From Lachnocurva sp029100405 (GTDB taxonomy: Bacteria; Bacillota; Clostridia; Lachnospirales; Lachnospiraceae), in assembly GCA_046263755.1 (NCBI GenBank), contig JBJYZC010000006.1, positions 1-64,000 on the forward strand: a DNA stretch of 64,000 bases. The letters are read 5' to 3'. Numbering within the stretch: position 1 is the stretch's first letter; each line of letters begins with the position of its first letter. Of this stretch, positions 40,041 to 48,020 are shown piece by piece. A program made the translations under genes and the position numbers. The notes beneath the pieces were generated by a model. The model ran no database searches, was not told the DNA's origin, and saw only the letters and a program-made list of their open reading frames with translations.

Positions 40041-40294
40041 GCGACTTAATCAAAGAGACGGTCTTTTATAAAAAAATCACCAGTAGGATCTATGACGATG
40101 GTAAGCCGCTATGCAGGCATGAAGTTACAGAAGAAGAAATCAATATCATTACTTGCAAAGAGTGTAAGTATTGGAACAGGAAGGAAGGGTATTGCAAGCA
40201 TTTATCTACCAAAATGGGGTATTTAGAGGATGAGTGCTATCTGGTATGTACAGATGCAGACTTCTTTTGTGCAGATGGAGAAAAGAGGGAATAA
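40037..40294 (+). CDS. 85-aa Cys-rich protein (zinc-binding candidate)
   Basis: The ATG overlaps the previous stop. CKECKYWNRKEGYC and CYLVCTDADFFC form two Cys sets like small zinc or iron-sulphur proteins of phages. Function unknown. Confidence 0.7.
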   Translation: MSDLIKETVFYKKITSRIYDDGKPLCRHEVTEEEINIITCKECKYWNRKEGYCKHLSTKMGYLEDECYLVCTDADFFCADGEKRE

Positions 40295-40297
40295 GGC

Positions 40298-40516
40298 ATG
40301 AGTGTTCCAATCAATGAACAGGAGACGACCTTTGTTTTCAAGCGGAATAGCGACAAAGCGACGATTCACTCCTCTGACGAAACCGTACTTGCAAAACTGC
40401 ATGAGTTTGTGAAGAAAAACCCGAACGAATGGAAACTGATCGATCAGGTCAAAATAGGCGAAGAAATCGTCAGCGAAACGTTCGAGTGTCCACGAAAGGA
40501 AGGAAATAAAGTATGA
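40298..40516 (+). CDS. 72-aa small protein, paralogue of 40698-41021
   Basis: EQETTFVFKRNSDKATIHSSD and KKNPNEWKLIDQ match the product at 40698-41021 over most of its length. This type is common on Firmicutes phages and integrative elements. Function unknown. Confidence 0.75.
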   Translation: MSVPINEQETTFVFKRNSDKATIHSSDETVLAKLHEFVKKNPNEWKLIDQVKIGEEIVSETFECPRKEGNKV

Positions 40517-40701
40517 AGTATGTGGCAATTTTAGATAGCCTTGATGAATTATCAGAAGAAGCAATCGAACAGATGAAGAACGTAGTTTTTTCCGGTGGCG
40601 GTGAACAAGCCCCGTGGTGCTTTGACATTACAAGTATTGAGAAGGTCAAAGAGGAAGTCAAAGAGGAAAGAATAGAGGATAAAGGAGAAGAAAGAGTATG
40701 A
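40513..40701 (+). CDS. 62-aa acidic protein between two paralogues
   Basis: MKYVAILDSLDELSEEAIEQM.. with ATGA overlaps on both sides. Beta-alpha start and a charged tail (KVKEEVKEERIED). Function unknown. Confidence 0.65.
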   Translation: MKYVAILDSLDELSEEAIEQMKNVVFSGGGEQAPWCFDITSIEKVKEEVKEERIEDKGEERV

Positions 40702-41021
40702 GTATTTCTACAAGAGAGCAAGAAACAACAGTTGTTTTTGAACGTAATTCCAAAAAGGCAACCATTTATACCTCTGACGCAACAATGCTTACAAAATTAC
40801 ACAAACTAATGGAGAAAAACCCTAAAGAATGGAGACTAATTGGTAAGGGAAGATTAAACGGAGATATAGTTAGCGAGACTTTCGAGTGCCCGAAGAAATT
40901 GATTAGTTTTAGAACGTCTACGACTTCAAGAGTGATGACGGAAGAACAGAGAGAAGCGGCCGCCGAACGTCTGAAGAAATGGATGAAAAACAAGCGGTAC
41001 GAGAAGGTAGAGGACATTTAA
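40698..41021 (+). CDS. 107-aa protein, extended paralogue of 40298-40516
   Basis: Residues 1-65 match the 72-aa protein (EQETTVVFERNSKKATIYTSD, EKNPKEWRLIGKG). The added C-terminus is basic and helical (EQREAAAERLKKWMKNK). Both copies are in one operon, so this is a local duplication. Confidence 0.72.
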   Translation: MSISTREQETTVVFERNSKKATIYTSDATMLTKLHKLMEKNPKEWRLIGKGRLNGDIVSETFECPKKLISFRTSTTSRVMTEEQREAAAERLKKWMKNKRYEKVEDI

Positions 41022-41023
41022 CT

Positions 41024-41245
41024 ATGAAGATTCGGATTGTGGTATATGATAGATGTAAGTATGAATACAATTCCAAAGTTGTCTGGATAGACACTCAGGA
41101 GATTACACGCTTTAAGGTGAAGCAAATCCCGAAAGAAGAGATCTTAAAAGAGACCAGTTTCGATAGTGTGGATCCTTTGGATGAATATTTAATTCTCGAT
41201 TGGAGCAATGGGGGGAACAAGTACCTATCGAAACAGTTTTGTTGA
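41024..41245 (+). CDS. 73-aa unknown protein
   Basis: It starts at MKIRIVVYDRCKYEYN, 2 bp after the previous stop. Beta-rich start (KVVWIDTQEITRFKV). Last gene of the overlapped cluster. Confidence 0.6.
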   Translation: MKIRIVVYDRCKYEYNSKVVWIDTQEITRFKVKQIPKEEILKETSFDSVDPLDEYLILDWSNGGNKYLSKQFC

Positions 41246-41543
41246 TATTTTTGCATATTGATATAATTGATATAATGGAGAAAAGTTCATTGTAACGATT
41301 GACAATAATTCATAGAGTATATGCTGACCTAACGGCGAACGGGGGAAAGAAAGGAAGGAAAATCACATGAGTGATTGTATGGAATACAAATCGAACAACG
41401 GATATATAGGCCGAATGTACGGCAAGTCATCCCTTTCAATCTTTGATGCAAACGGGAAAGAAGTATTCCATACAGGGTTTCGGAAATGCAATAGTTTGAC
41501 AGAGTTACAGGAACAAGTAGATGAATTTCCAAAATTCTTAGCC

Positions 41544-41690
41544 TTGACACTCCCCATGCCTAAAGGCAGGGGATTCTTGCTACCTGCCACTGAATAGTGG
41601 CTGAACAGTCCATTTCTGGTAGTTCGCAGTGCAAGTTATGGGTATGCCATTACCCATCCTAGAGCAGAACATATAGTTCTCTAGGCAGTA
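41544..41690 (-). ncRNA. Candidate omega-RNA scaffold at the tnpB 3' end
   Basis: In this family the guide scaffold covers the 3' end of tnpB and the right end of the element. Here three hairpins are seen (CCTAGAGAAC..GTTCTGCTCTAGG, ATGGGTAATGGCATACCCAT, CCACTATTCAGTGG). The guide would be the flanking host DNA just beyond 41544. Confidence 0.6.
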
Positions 41691-42814
41691 TGTCTGATAT
41701 TGCTATCGCCAACATACTCAGTTGAGTTACAAATATTCATAGCCCCAAGAATATCCCTATGGATATGGAACCCACAGGAACAGGTATAGTTCCGGTCATC
41801 GGCATGATGCACACTACCGCAGACAGGACATCTTTGACTTGTATACGCCGGATTTACATACTCAACTTTTATGCCTGCAAGTTTGGCTTTATATTCTATA
41901 AACTGTGCAAGTCTATAAAAAGACCATGTGTGCAGACTAGGATTGTTTTTACGACTTGTTCTTGTCGCAGAACGAATGTTTTGAAGTCGCTCTAATTTGA
42001 TTACTTTTACATTGTGAGCTACTGCTGTAACAATAATATCGTGACTTAACTTATGGTCGATGTCACGCATGATACGCTGCTCTTTGTTGTTAATGTGTTT
42101 AACGGCATCTATATGCTTTGCCTTTTGGAGCTTTTTGCGAAGATATTTGTAATGTCTACGCATATATTTGTTCTTACGACCATTGCCATAAAACTTCACG
42201 TTACCATCAGATGTGAACGATACAGCAGGGCATTTAATACCAAGATCAATACCCATAACATTGCCATCGTCAGTATATTCAGGTTCAATAGTCTCATATA
42301 CAATTTGAGCAACTATCTTATTGCTTTTATAGACAATACGCATCGTTCCAAGTTTGGCGTTTGCAAATATCTGTTTCTGACGATCTGTCATAGATGTACG
42401 GATAGATACACGTCTCGATTTGCCGTTAATCAAAACAGGAAATTCAACGTGATTGTCCTTAATTTTGAAGTTCTGATTATTGACATAACAACAAGGTTTT
42501 CTAAGGACTGGGATTGTAGCTACGATCTTGATGTCTTTACCATGTTTTGCAAGTTTAGCGTTCTTGCGTTCTGCATCACGACAAGCCTTATTGTATTTCT
42601 TAACAATAGATTTAGCATCGCGAATACATTGATTTGTCAGAGCAGACGGAAGGTTTGCATTGACATCAGCGGTTGTGTATTTACTGATAGATGTGCTGTT
42701 TGTTGCAACAGAAACAAGGCTATTTACGGTACTGATGTACTCGTTCATAGTCGTAACGACAAGAGATTTCTGTTCTTTTGTCATATAAAGTTTTATTGTT
42801 TCTGACAACTGCAT
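41681..42814 (-). CDS. tnpB: TnpB RNA-guided nuclease (377 aa)
   Basis: RuvC Asp lies in VMGIDLGIKCPAV, Glu in KLERLQNIRSATRTS, and the last Asp in HIHRDILGAMNI; the zinc finger RCPVCGSVHHAD..CSCG lies between, so all known active parts are present. I start at the ATG at 42814 because AGGTG stands 6 bp upstream; a GTG at 42823 is possible. It directly follows tnpA. Confidence 0.92.
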   Translation of the reverse strand: MQLSETIKLYMTKEQKSLVVTTMNEYISTVNSLVSVATNSTSISKYTTADVNANLPSALTNQCIRDAKSIVKKYNKACRDAERKNAKLAKHGKDIKIVATIPVLRKPCCYVNNQNFKIKDNHVEFPVLINGKSRRVSIRTSMTDRQKQIFANAKLGTMRIVYKSNKIVAQIVYETIEPEYTDDGNVMGIDLGIKCPAVSFTSDGNVKFYGNGRKNKYMRRHYKYLRKKLQKAKHIDAVKHINNKEQRIMRDIDHKLSHDIIVTAVAHNVKVIKLERLQNIRSATRTSRKNNPSLHTWSFYRLAQFIEYKAKLAGIKVEYVNPAYTSQRCPVCGSVHHADDRNYTCSCGFHIHRDILGAMNICNSTEYVGDSNIRHTA

Positions 42815-42823
42815 ATTTGACAC

Positions 42824-43216
42824 CTACACGTTTTTCTGGTTTTCAATATATTGCTTTATTACTGCAAGCGGAGCACCACCAACTGTACTTACAAAATAAC
42901 TGTTCGTCCATAAACTCGGAAGTCTTGATTTAAGCCAAGGGAACTCTGTTCTCAGAACTTTAGAAGAATACCCCTTGATTCGCTTAACAGCTTTATGTAC
43001 TCCAAATTGTGGATCTACTTCAATAAGCAGATGCACATGGTCTGGCATAATCTCCATTTCGATGATTTCGACATTTAGTGAGTCGCAGGTTTCTTTAATC
43101 AGCTCCTTTAAGCGAACATCAACACCGTTTGTTAAAACGGAACGCCGATACTTAGGACACCATACCACATGGTATTTGCAGGAATAAACAACATTGTGAT
43201 TAGATTTATATTCCAT
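42824..43216 (-). CDS. tnpA: TnpA Y1 transposase of IS200/IS605 (130 aa)
   Basis: The HUH motif is in MPDHVHLLIEV, and the catalytic Tyr in AVIKQYIENQ. Length is normal for TnpA. It cuts and rejoins single-stranded element ends. The ATG at 43216 lies only about 7 bp from the -10 box (TATAAT 43223-43228, TTGTAT 43246-43251, 17-bp spacer), so its mRNA may be leaderless; a TTG at 43231 is upstream of that -10 box and so unlikely. Confidence 0.93.
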   Translation of the reverse strand: MEYKSNHNVVYSCKYHVVWCPKYRRSVLTNGVDVRLKELIKETCDSLNVEIIEMEIMPDHVHLLIEVDPQFGVHKAVKRIKGYSSKVLRTEFPWLKSRLPSLWTNSYFVSTVGGAPLAVIKQYIENQKNV

Positions 43217-43391
43217 ACAAACATTATACAACTACAACCTATTTAATACAATAGGGATTAGATGTCTTTTAGCAAAATAATTATTGTATACGTTGCCTTA
43301 TATCCCCATTGCTAAAGCAAGGGGCTTTACGGCAATGTTTGGTAATCGGTAAAAGACAATAATCAGCAAAAGGCAATAGAAAGGAACAATA

Positions 43392-43823
43392 ATGCAGAAA
43401 ATTATCAGGGGAAAACGATATAATACAGAAACCGCACACCTTTGTGGGGACCGGGAATTCGGTGACACCCCAGAGGAACGTGCCTACGAAGCCTTATTCC
43501 AGAAGCGGACCGGGGAATTTTTCCTGTACGGATCTGGTGAATCAAAGTCCAAGTATGCCAAGGAAGTCAGTCTGAACAACTGGGCGTATGGGGAAGAGAT
43601 TATTCCCTTGACCGAGACACAGGCAAGGGAATGGGCAGAAACCCATCTGTACCCGGTAGAGTACCAGAATCTCTTTACCATCAAAACACCGACCGACCCC
43701 GGGAAGAAGATCCAGTCCTTCTCCCTGTCCGGGGATGTGATCGCAAAGCTCACACAACTGTCAAGGAAACACAAGATGTCACGATCCAAGATCATCGAGG
43801 ATTTGGTTCGGAAGGCAGACTGA
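43392..43823 (+). CDS. 143-aa protein with RHH-like C-terminus
   Basis: Residues 1-95 have the pattern MQKIIRGKRYNTETAHLCG..KRTGEFFLYGSGESKSKYA..EEIIPLTETQAREWAE, common in small Firmicutes element proteins. Residues about 108-142 (SFSLSGDVIAKLTQLSRKHKMSRSKIIEDLV) fit a ribbon-helix-helix DNA-binding unit. GAAAGGAAC precedes the ATG. The tandem 11-bp array right after it may be its own binding site. Confidence 0.72.
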   Translation: MQKIIRGKRYNTETAHLCGDREFGDTPEERAYEALFQKRTGEFFLYGSGESKSKYAKEVSLNNWAYGEEIIPLTETQAREWAETHLYPVEYQNLFTIKTPTDPGKKIQSFSLSGDVIAKLTQLSRKHKMSRSKIIEDLVRKAD

Positions 43824-43827
43824 TTCC

Positions 43828-43930
43828 TTCCAAACTTGGAACTAACTTGGGACTAACTTGGAACTAATTGCGACCAGATTACGACCAGATTATGACTAAT
43901 TGCGACTAGATTGACTAGGTTGCAATTAGT
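43828..43930. repeat. Array of nine or so tandem ~11-bp units
   Basis: Units such as AACTTGGAACT, AACTTGGGACT, AGATTACGACC, AGATTATGACT and AATTGCGACT follow one another with ~10-11 bp spacing (one helix turn). It lies between the RHH-like gene and the zinc-ribbon gene. Confidence 0.65.
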
Positions 43931-43945
43931 ATTAGGAGAGAAAGC

Positions 43946-44170
43946 ATGGTAGAAAAGAAAATAGACTTTTGTACAAAATGCAGAAAAGAAACAAAATATT
44001 CCTTCACGAAGAAAGGCATCGTAAAGAATATCGAAGGCAGGGACTACTGCTTTTTCGTTACCGCAGCCATCTGTAAAGAGTGTGGTGCGATGATGAGTCC
44101 TCCGGGCCTGATCGACCAGAATGTTCGGGAAGTCGAGGAACAGTATCAAAAAATGCAGGAACGTATCTGA
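43946..44170 (+). CDS. YgiT/MqsA-type zinc-ribbon protein (74 aa)
   Basis: CTKCRKETKYSFTKKGI and AICKECGAMM are spaced as in the zinc domain of MqsA/YgiT antitoxins. The HTH half of MqsA is missing, and no MqsR-like toxin gene is adjacent. GGAGAG precedes the ATG. It may be a stand-alone regulator or the remains of an antitoxin. Confidence 0.7.
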   Translation: MVEKKIDFCTKCRKETKYSFTKKGIVKNIEGRDYCFFVTAAICKECGAMMSPPGLIDQNVREVEEQYQKMQERI

Positions 44171-44173
44171 CTT

Positions 44174-44365
44174 TCACCTGTTTGATGTTAGAATGTCTGA
44201 GCTTTCGTATAACCAGTAAAACAGTCTGAGAAGTACACTCTCTTTTTGAAGTCTCCGAAACTCCTGATAGTTTGGATTTGCTTGTAACTTCAAGAAAAGA
44301 GCGTCCGTATCCTCTTTGGAAACAACGGGGGCTGTATCTATTGTTGCACTAGAAGTCTTTTTCAT
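44174..44365 (-). CDS. 63-aa protein with LxLKLQxNPxYxEF motif
   Basis: LFLKLQANPNYQEFRRLQKES resembles the N-terminus of the membrane protein at 51929-52414 (LLRKLQTNPEYREFQDIQK). The rest is short and hydrophobic (LLRLFYWLYESSDIL), so it might be a shortened version. Its end meets the convergent gene at 44170 without a terminator. Confidence 0.65.
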   Translation of the reverse strand: MKKTSSATIDTAPVVSKEDTDALFLKLQANPNYQEFRRLQKESVLLRLFYWLYESSDILTSNR

Positions 44366-44430
44366 GTTTTGTCTGTTTCCTCTTCTTCATCAATTATTTA
44401 GCCAACGATTGGTCAATTTTTCTCTACCTT

Positions 44431-44444
44431 TTCTATGCGTAAAA
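44431..44444 (-). promoter_or_regulatory. CATAGAA box (ACGC type)
   Basis: Minus-strand TTTTACGCATAGAA, 66 bp before the start at 44365. Confidence 0.7.
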
Positions 44445-44457
44445 TCTTATACAAATG

Positions 44458-44492
44458 ACAAAAAAAGAGAGTACGATTAGGTACTCTCTTTC
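44458..44492. terminator. Terminator of the PBP operon
   Basis: AAAGAGAGTAC/GTACTCTCTTT form an 11-bp stem around CTAATC, followed by a T run on the minus strand. Confidence 0.87.
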
Positions 44493-44505
44493 GTTTGGAT
44501 CCATG

Positions 44506-45606
44506 TTACTGGGAAAGGTTCGAGAAGAACTGGTTCATGAGCTTGGCCGTGTTCGGACAAGCCTGAGCGAACGTGTCGGGATGTAGGACATACTCGGTAA
44601 ACGCTTCCTCAAACCATGTTGCCGGGTCTGAGGTTTCTGTCATGGTATTGTCGACTCCGCTGATCTGATTACTCTCTGATATTGTGTTTTGCCAGTCAGG
44701 TTCATTAGACCACTTCTTCAGGTCATTGATCTGTTTGGCAAATTCCGTCATGATCTCTGTCTGGATCAGGTTGTCATTTGCCACGGTGTCCTGATTGACA
44801 TAGATGGTTCTGGACGTGAGATCGGAACATACCGTTGCTCCATTGGAGCTACTCGGCATAGCGTCTGTGGTTACAATCTCGATCGAACCGCCTGCGGATT
44901 CAAAGGTCTGCCGTATCGACTGCGGAATGGTCTGATAAGCCGACTGAACGGCTACATTGGCGTTGTTCTTTTTCTCCGCATCTGCCTTGGCTTTTTCCGC
45001 TTCCTCGGCTTTTCTTTGTTCCTCGATTGCCAGTTGACGCTGACGTTCCTCTTCCTCCTGTCTGGCCTTTTCCTCGGCGGTCTTTCTGTTCACGAACGAT
45101 GTCAGAAGGTCGTTCAGCGTATTGGAATCCCGATAGGCACTTTTATACTTTCCCTTTGCCATGTCGTCTGCAATCGTGGAAATAAGCGTGTTCTTCTCTG
45201 CAAGGACCTCGCTATCAGTATAATATCCGTCATCGCTCGAGAATTTGGACAGCGTATTCGCCTTTTCTGCAATGCCCTTGGAATTCCGATATGCCCAGAG
45301 AATCGAAGAGTAGGCATTGACCGGGTCTTTCTGTAACAGTTCTTCATACGTTTGGTTGGCAGAGTCGGACTGGATCGTTTCGGTCAGCAGTCGTTCTCCT
45401 GCGATTCGATATGTTCCTTCCTTGGGGTCAGAAAGCTTCGTAAATCCGTATGCGGCTAATGGATTCTCCCGTTTTGGTACGATCGTCTTTTTTTGTTCCG
45501 GTTTCTTTGGTTTCGGTTGATTGGTCACCATACCAAGGAACGCCCCCAGAGCCAGACATGGCACGATCAGGACTGCAATGAGCGTTTGTTTCGTAGTAGA
45601 CTTCAT
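44506..45606 (-). CDS. Membrane-anchored protein with anthrax-LF-like C-terminal domain, zinc motif degenerate (366 aa)
   Basis: One membrane segment (residues 8-27) places the rest outside. Residues about 125-175 (GYYTDSEVL..DDMAKGKYKSAYRD) match the 333-aa protein at 10287-11288. A coiled coil (residues about 175-215) leads to a domain that resembles the catalytic fold of anthrax lethal factor-type proteins (EEAFTEYVLHPDTFAQACPNTAKLM). The expected HExxH reads TEIMTE, so a working zinc peptidase is unlikely. It may be a binding or scaffold protein of the envelope machine. ATGA overlap with the PBP gene. Confidence 0.68.
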   Translation of the reverse strand: MKSTTKQTLIAVLIVPCLALGAFLGMVTNQPKPKKPEQKKTIVPKRENPLAAYGFTKLSDPKEGTYRIAGERLLTETIQSDSANQTYEELLQKDPVNAYSSILWAYRNSKGIAEKANTLSKFSSDDGYYTDSEVLAEKNTLISTIADDMAKGKYKSAYRDSNTLNDLLTSFVNRKTAEEKARQEEEERQRQLAIEEQRKAEEAEKAKADAEKKNNANVAVQSAYQTIPQSIRQTFESAGGSIEIVTTDAMPSSSNGATVCSDLTSRTIYVNQDTVANDNLIQTEIMTEFAKQINDLKKWSNEPDWQNTISESNQISGVDNTMTETSDPATWFEEAFTEYVLHPDTFAQACPNTAKLMNQFFSNLSQ

Positions 45607-48020
45607 TGGTTTTCATCCCCTTTCGTCAATGCTTCCGATTCTGAGTCTTTACTTCGTAAAGGCGAAGAGTTAAAGTTCAAAGAACGAACTTCTGAGCCAT
45701 TGCGTAGCGATGGCGAAGAGTTAAAGTTCAAAGAACGAACTTCAGTAAGACTCTTGTCATTGAGATTCCCGAAGATTTCGGAAAGCTGTTTTCTCGTGTC
45801 CGATCGTGTGTTCGTGTTCTGGATTTCTTCCATGTCCCTTGTCAACTCGGCTACGAAATCGTTTTTGTCTTGGTCTGTGCCCTTAAATGCTTTTGCCTTT
45901 TTCAGCACCTCGTTTTCCATCGCTATATCGTCTCGATAGTCCTTGACCGTATAGCCCTGTTGAATGACCTCGTTTGAGAAGTAATAGGGGAGCGGTTCAT
46001 TCTCGTGCGGAATCGTAAGGTTCACTTTCAGCTTTCCCGTTCCTGCTGCTTCAAAATGAGCCGGTTGTTTTCTATTGACCAAATTCTGCATGACGTCTTT
46101 CCAGAGATAAGCCGGAGCGACCGAGGAGATCTGTCCGTCCATGCTTTTGGCATCATCACGTCCCATCCAGACGGAAGCGGTATAGTAGGGCGTGTATCCT
46201 GTAAACCAGACATCCTTGGTACTATTCGTTGTTCCGGTCTTTCCGGCAGAATCAATGTCGCCTTCGATCGGGCCTGCTTTCCTTGCCGTACCTTCCGTCA
46301 GTACGCCCTTCATCAGGTCTGCCATCTGGTCAACCGTGTCCCGGGAATAAACCTTCACTTCATCGGGTTCTTCATAGATATTGGTGCCGTTCATGTCAAG
46401 AACGCCTGTCACACAGGTCGGGAATCGGTAATATCCCTGATTGGTAAAGGTACTGTAAGCCGAAGCCATCTCCACGGGATTTGTACCATAGGTCATACCG
46501 CCGAGAGCAGTCGAAAGGGAATTGTCCTCGGGGGAAAGACCGCCAAAATACATTTTCGACAAAGCGTCCATTCCTGACGAAACACCGATCTTGGCAGAGA
46601 GCCAGTAGGCAGGACCGTTCATGGAACGGATCAGAGCCGTGTACAAGTCCACCGGAGCACCGCCAAGAGCAAGGACATTCTTACTATGCTTGGCAACGGA
46701 CACCGTGACATTGGTGAGCTTGGAAGCTCGGTTATAGCCCCGGTCAATCGCAGGAGCGTAGACAAACAACGGCTTCATGGTAGACCCCGGCTGACGGTAG
46801 GACTGAAAGGAACGGTCAAACGACCCGCCGTTTTCCTGCGACCGGCCACCGACCGTTGCGATGATTTTTCCGGAATTGTTATCGTAGACCGCCATTGCTG
46901 ACTGAACGGAATACAGACCATTGTCCCCTGTTTTCGGAAAGGACGACATCGCCTTGTCGAGAGACCCCTGTGCGAGTTGGTAAACCGCCGGGTCGATTGC
47001 CGTCTGAATGGTGTACCGTCTCTTGTAGAGCCGTTCCTTTGCTGATGTATAGGCATCTTTGTAGGTCCTGTCGTATGCCTTCTTTTCGTCATCGGTAGGG
47101 AATGCCGACTGGAAGGTAAATCCGTTTTCCCGCATCAGTTCTTCTACGGCACAATGAATGGCAAAGGACTGTTCTGCCGGGCAGGAAGAGGTGTTGAATG
47201 CCTTGGCGGATTCCTGTTTCGGCTGAACTTGGATCGGTTCTTTCTCTGCCTGTGCCTTTTCGGATGCGGTGATAAATCCGCACTCTGCCATATCATTTAA
47301 GATCTTCCGTTGCCTTTTGATAGCGTTGTCTTTGTTTTTCCACGGGTCATAGTAGGACGGACTGTTCGGGATCGCACAAAGGTAGGCGGTCTCACCGAGC
47401 GTCAGGTCTTTAGCAGGTTTTCCAAAATAGACATTGGCTGCCTTCTCAATGCCATAGATATTATTGGCAAAGCAACAGTTGTTGATGTAGAAAGTCAAAA
47501 TGTCCTCTTTGGAATAATGCTTGGTCAGTTCATAGGCGTAGAACATCTCCTTGACCTTTCGGGAAATGGTCTGCTCAGGAGAGAGGAAAGTCATCTTCGC
47601 AAGCTGCTGCGTGATCGTGGACGCTCCATGCCGTTCTTTTCCCCCTGTCAGGGCAAACCGTAACAGGACTCGTGTCTGTCCTTTGAGGTCAAGGCCTTTA
47701 TTTTTGTAAAAGGTTCGATCCTCAATGGAAATAAACGCCTGCTTGGTCCACTTGGGAATGTCTTTCCCATCCAGATAGGTAAAGATCTTATATTCCTTCG
47801 TTGCAACGGCAAGGACGTTTCCATCCTTATCAAGGATCCGGGATGCCATGTCGGGATAGAAGGTATCTTTCGAGGATAAGGCGACATCCTTTTTCGCCTG
47901 ATCCCAGTCCTTGGACAGGGTGGGGTAGAAGGCAAGGAAGGAAAGCAGAATGCCTACGATTCCAAGCAGGATCAGATATTTGATTAAATTTCCTAAGATA
48001 GCAAGTGTTTTCTTTATCAT
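45603..48020 (-). CDS. Class A penicillin-binding protein (805 aa)
   Basis: Membrane anchor at residues 10-33. The GT51 glycosyltransferase domain shows SIEDRTFYKNKGLD and GASTITQQLAKM. The transpeptidase domain has SxxK in QPGSTMKPLFVY, SxN in IRSMNGPAYW and KTG in SAGKTGTTNS, so both activities look intact. Such enzymes make and cross-link peptidoglycan outside the membrane. Residues about 754-790 (EVRSLNFNSSP, twice) come from two double-hairpin elements inserted in the tail. Start and stop both overlap neighbours by ATGA, so it is fully coupled to the kinase upstream and the LF-like gene downstream. A mobile-element PBP could repair or remodel the wall around a transfer channel. Confidence 0.93.
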   Translation of the reverse strand: MIKKTLAILGNLIKYLILLGIVGILLSFLAFYPTLSKDWDQAKKDVALSSKDTFYPDMASRILDKDGNVLAVATKEYKIFTYLDGKDIPKWTKQAFISIEDRTFYKNKGLDLKGQTRVLLRFALTGGKERHGASTITQQLAKMTFLSPEQTISRKVKEMFYAYELTKHYSKEDILTFYINNCCFANNIYGIEKAANVYFGKPAKDLTLGETAYLCAIPNSPSYYDPWKNKDNAIKRQRKILNDMAECGFITASEKAQAEKEPIQVQPKQESAKAFNTSSCPAEQSFAIHCAVEELMRENGFTFQSAFPTDDEKKAYDRTYKDAYTSAKERLYKRRYTIQTAIDPAVYQLAQGSLDKAMSSFPKTGDNGLYSVQSAMAVYDNNSGKIIATVGGRSQENGGSFDRSFQSYRQPGSTMKPLFVYAPAIDRGYNRASKLTNVTVSVAKHSKNVLALGGAPVDLYTALIRSMNGPAYWLSAKIGVSSGMDALSKMYFGGLSPEDNSLSTALGGMTYGTNPVEMASAYSTFTNQGYYRFPTCVTGVLDMNGTNIYEEPDEVKVYSRDTVDQMADLMKGVLTEGTARKAGPIEGDIDSAGKTGTTNSTKDVWFTGYTPYYTASVWMGRDDAKSMDGQISSVAPAYLWKDVMQNLVNRKQPAHFEAAGTGKLKVNLTIPHENEPLPYYFSNEVIQQGYTVKDYRDDIAMENEVLKKAKAFKGTDQDKNDFVAELTRDMEEIQNTNTRSDTRKQLSEIFGNLNDKSLTEVRSLNFNSSPSLRNGSEVRSLNFNSSPLRSKDSESEALTKGDENQ
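45641..45742 (+). repeat. Double-hairpin element copies 7 and 8 in tandem, inside the PBP gene
   Basis: Two 51-bp units (starting CTGAGTCTTTAC at 45641 and CTGAGCCATTGC at 45692), each ending GTTCAAAGAACGAACTT. 102 bp is a multiple of three, so the PBP frame is kept. Confidence 0.85.

Larger units (their letters stand above)
41544..43341 (-). mobile_element. Complete IS200/IS605 element (tnpA + tnpB), 1798 bp
   Basis: Read on the minus strand the left flank is ATTAC, the expected kind of target. The left end (from 43341) has the hairpin GCCCCTTGCTTTAGCAATGGGG-like, and the right end GCATGGGGAGTGTCAA, with TCAA at the cleavage site. No target duplication is made, as in this family. The 41544-41680 part holds structured omega-RNA-like sequence before the right end. 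Confidence 0.88.
41367..43362 (+). pseudogene. 65-codon gene split by an IS200/IS605 insertion
   Basis: The frame from 41367 (MSDCMEYKSNNGYIG, behind GAAAGGAAGG) runs to codon GCC ending at 41543, where the element begins. Removing 41544-43341 joins it to GTA ATC GGT AAA AGA CAA TAA at 43342-43362, restoring a clean 65-aa product ending EFPKFLAVIGKRQ. In the present state translation would run into the element and stop at 41597. Function unknown. Confidence 0.75.

Noticed and set aside
41246..41366. Strong sigma-A promoter before the IS-split gene
   Set aside because: TTGATA/TATAAT words are present, but spacings (14-15 bp) are outside the usual range, so I do not list one.
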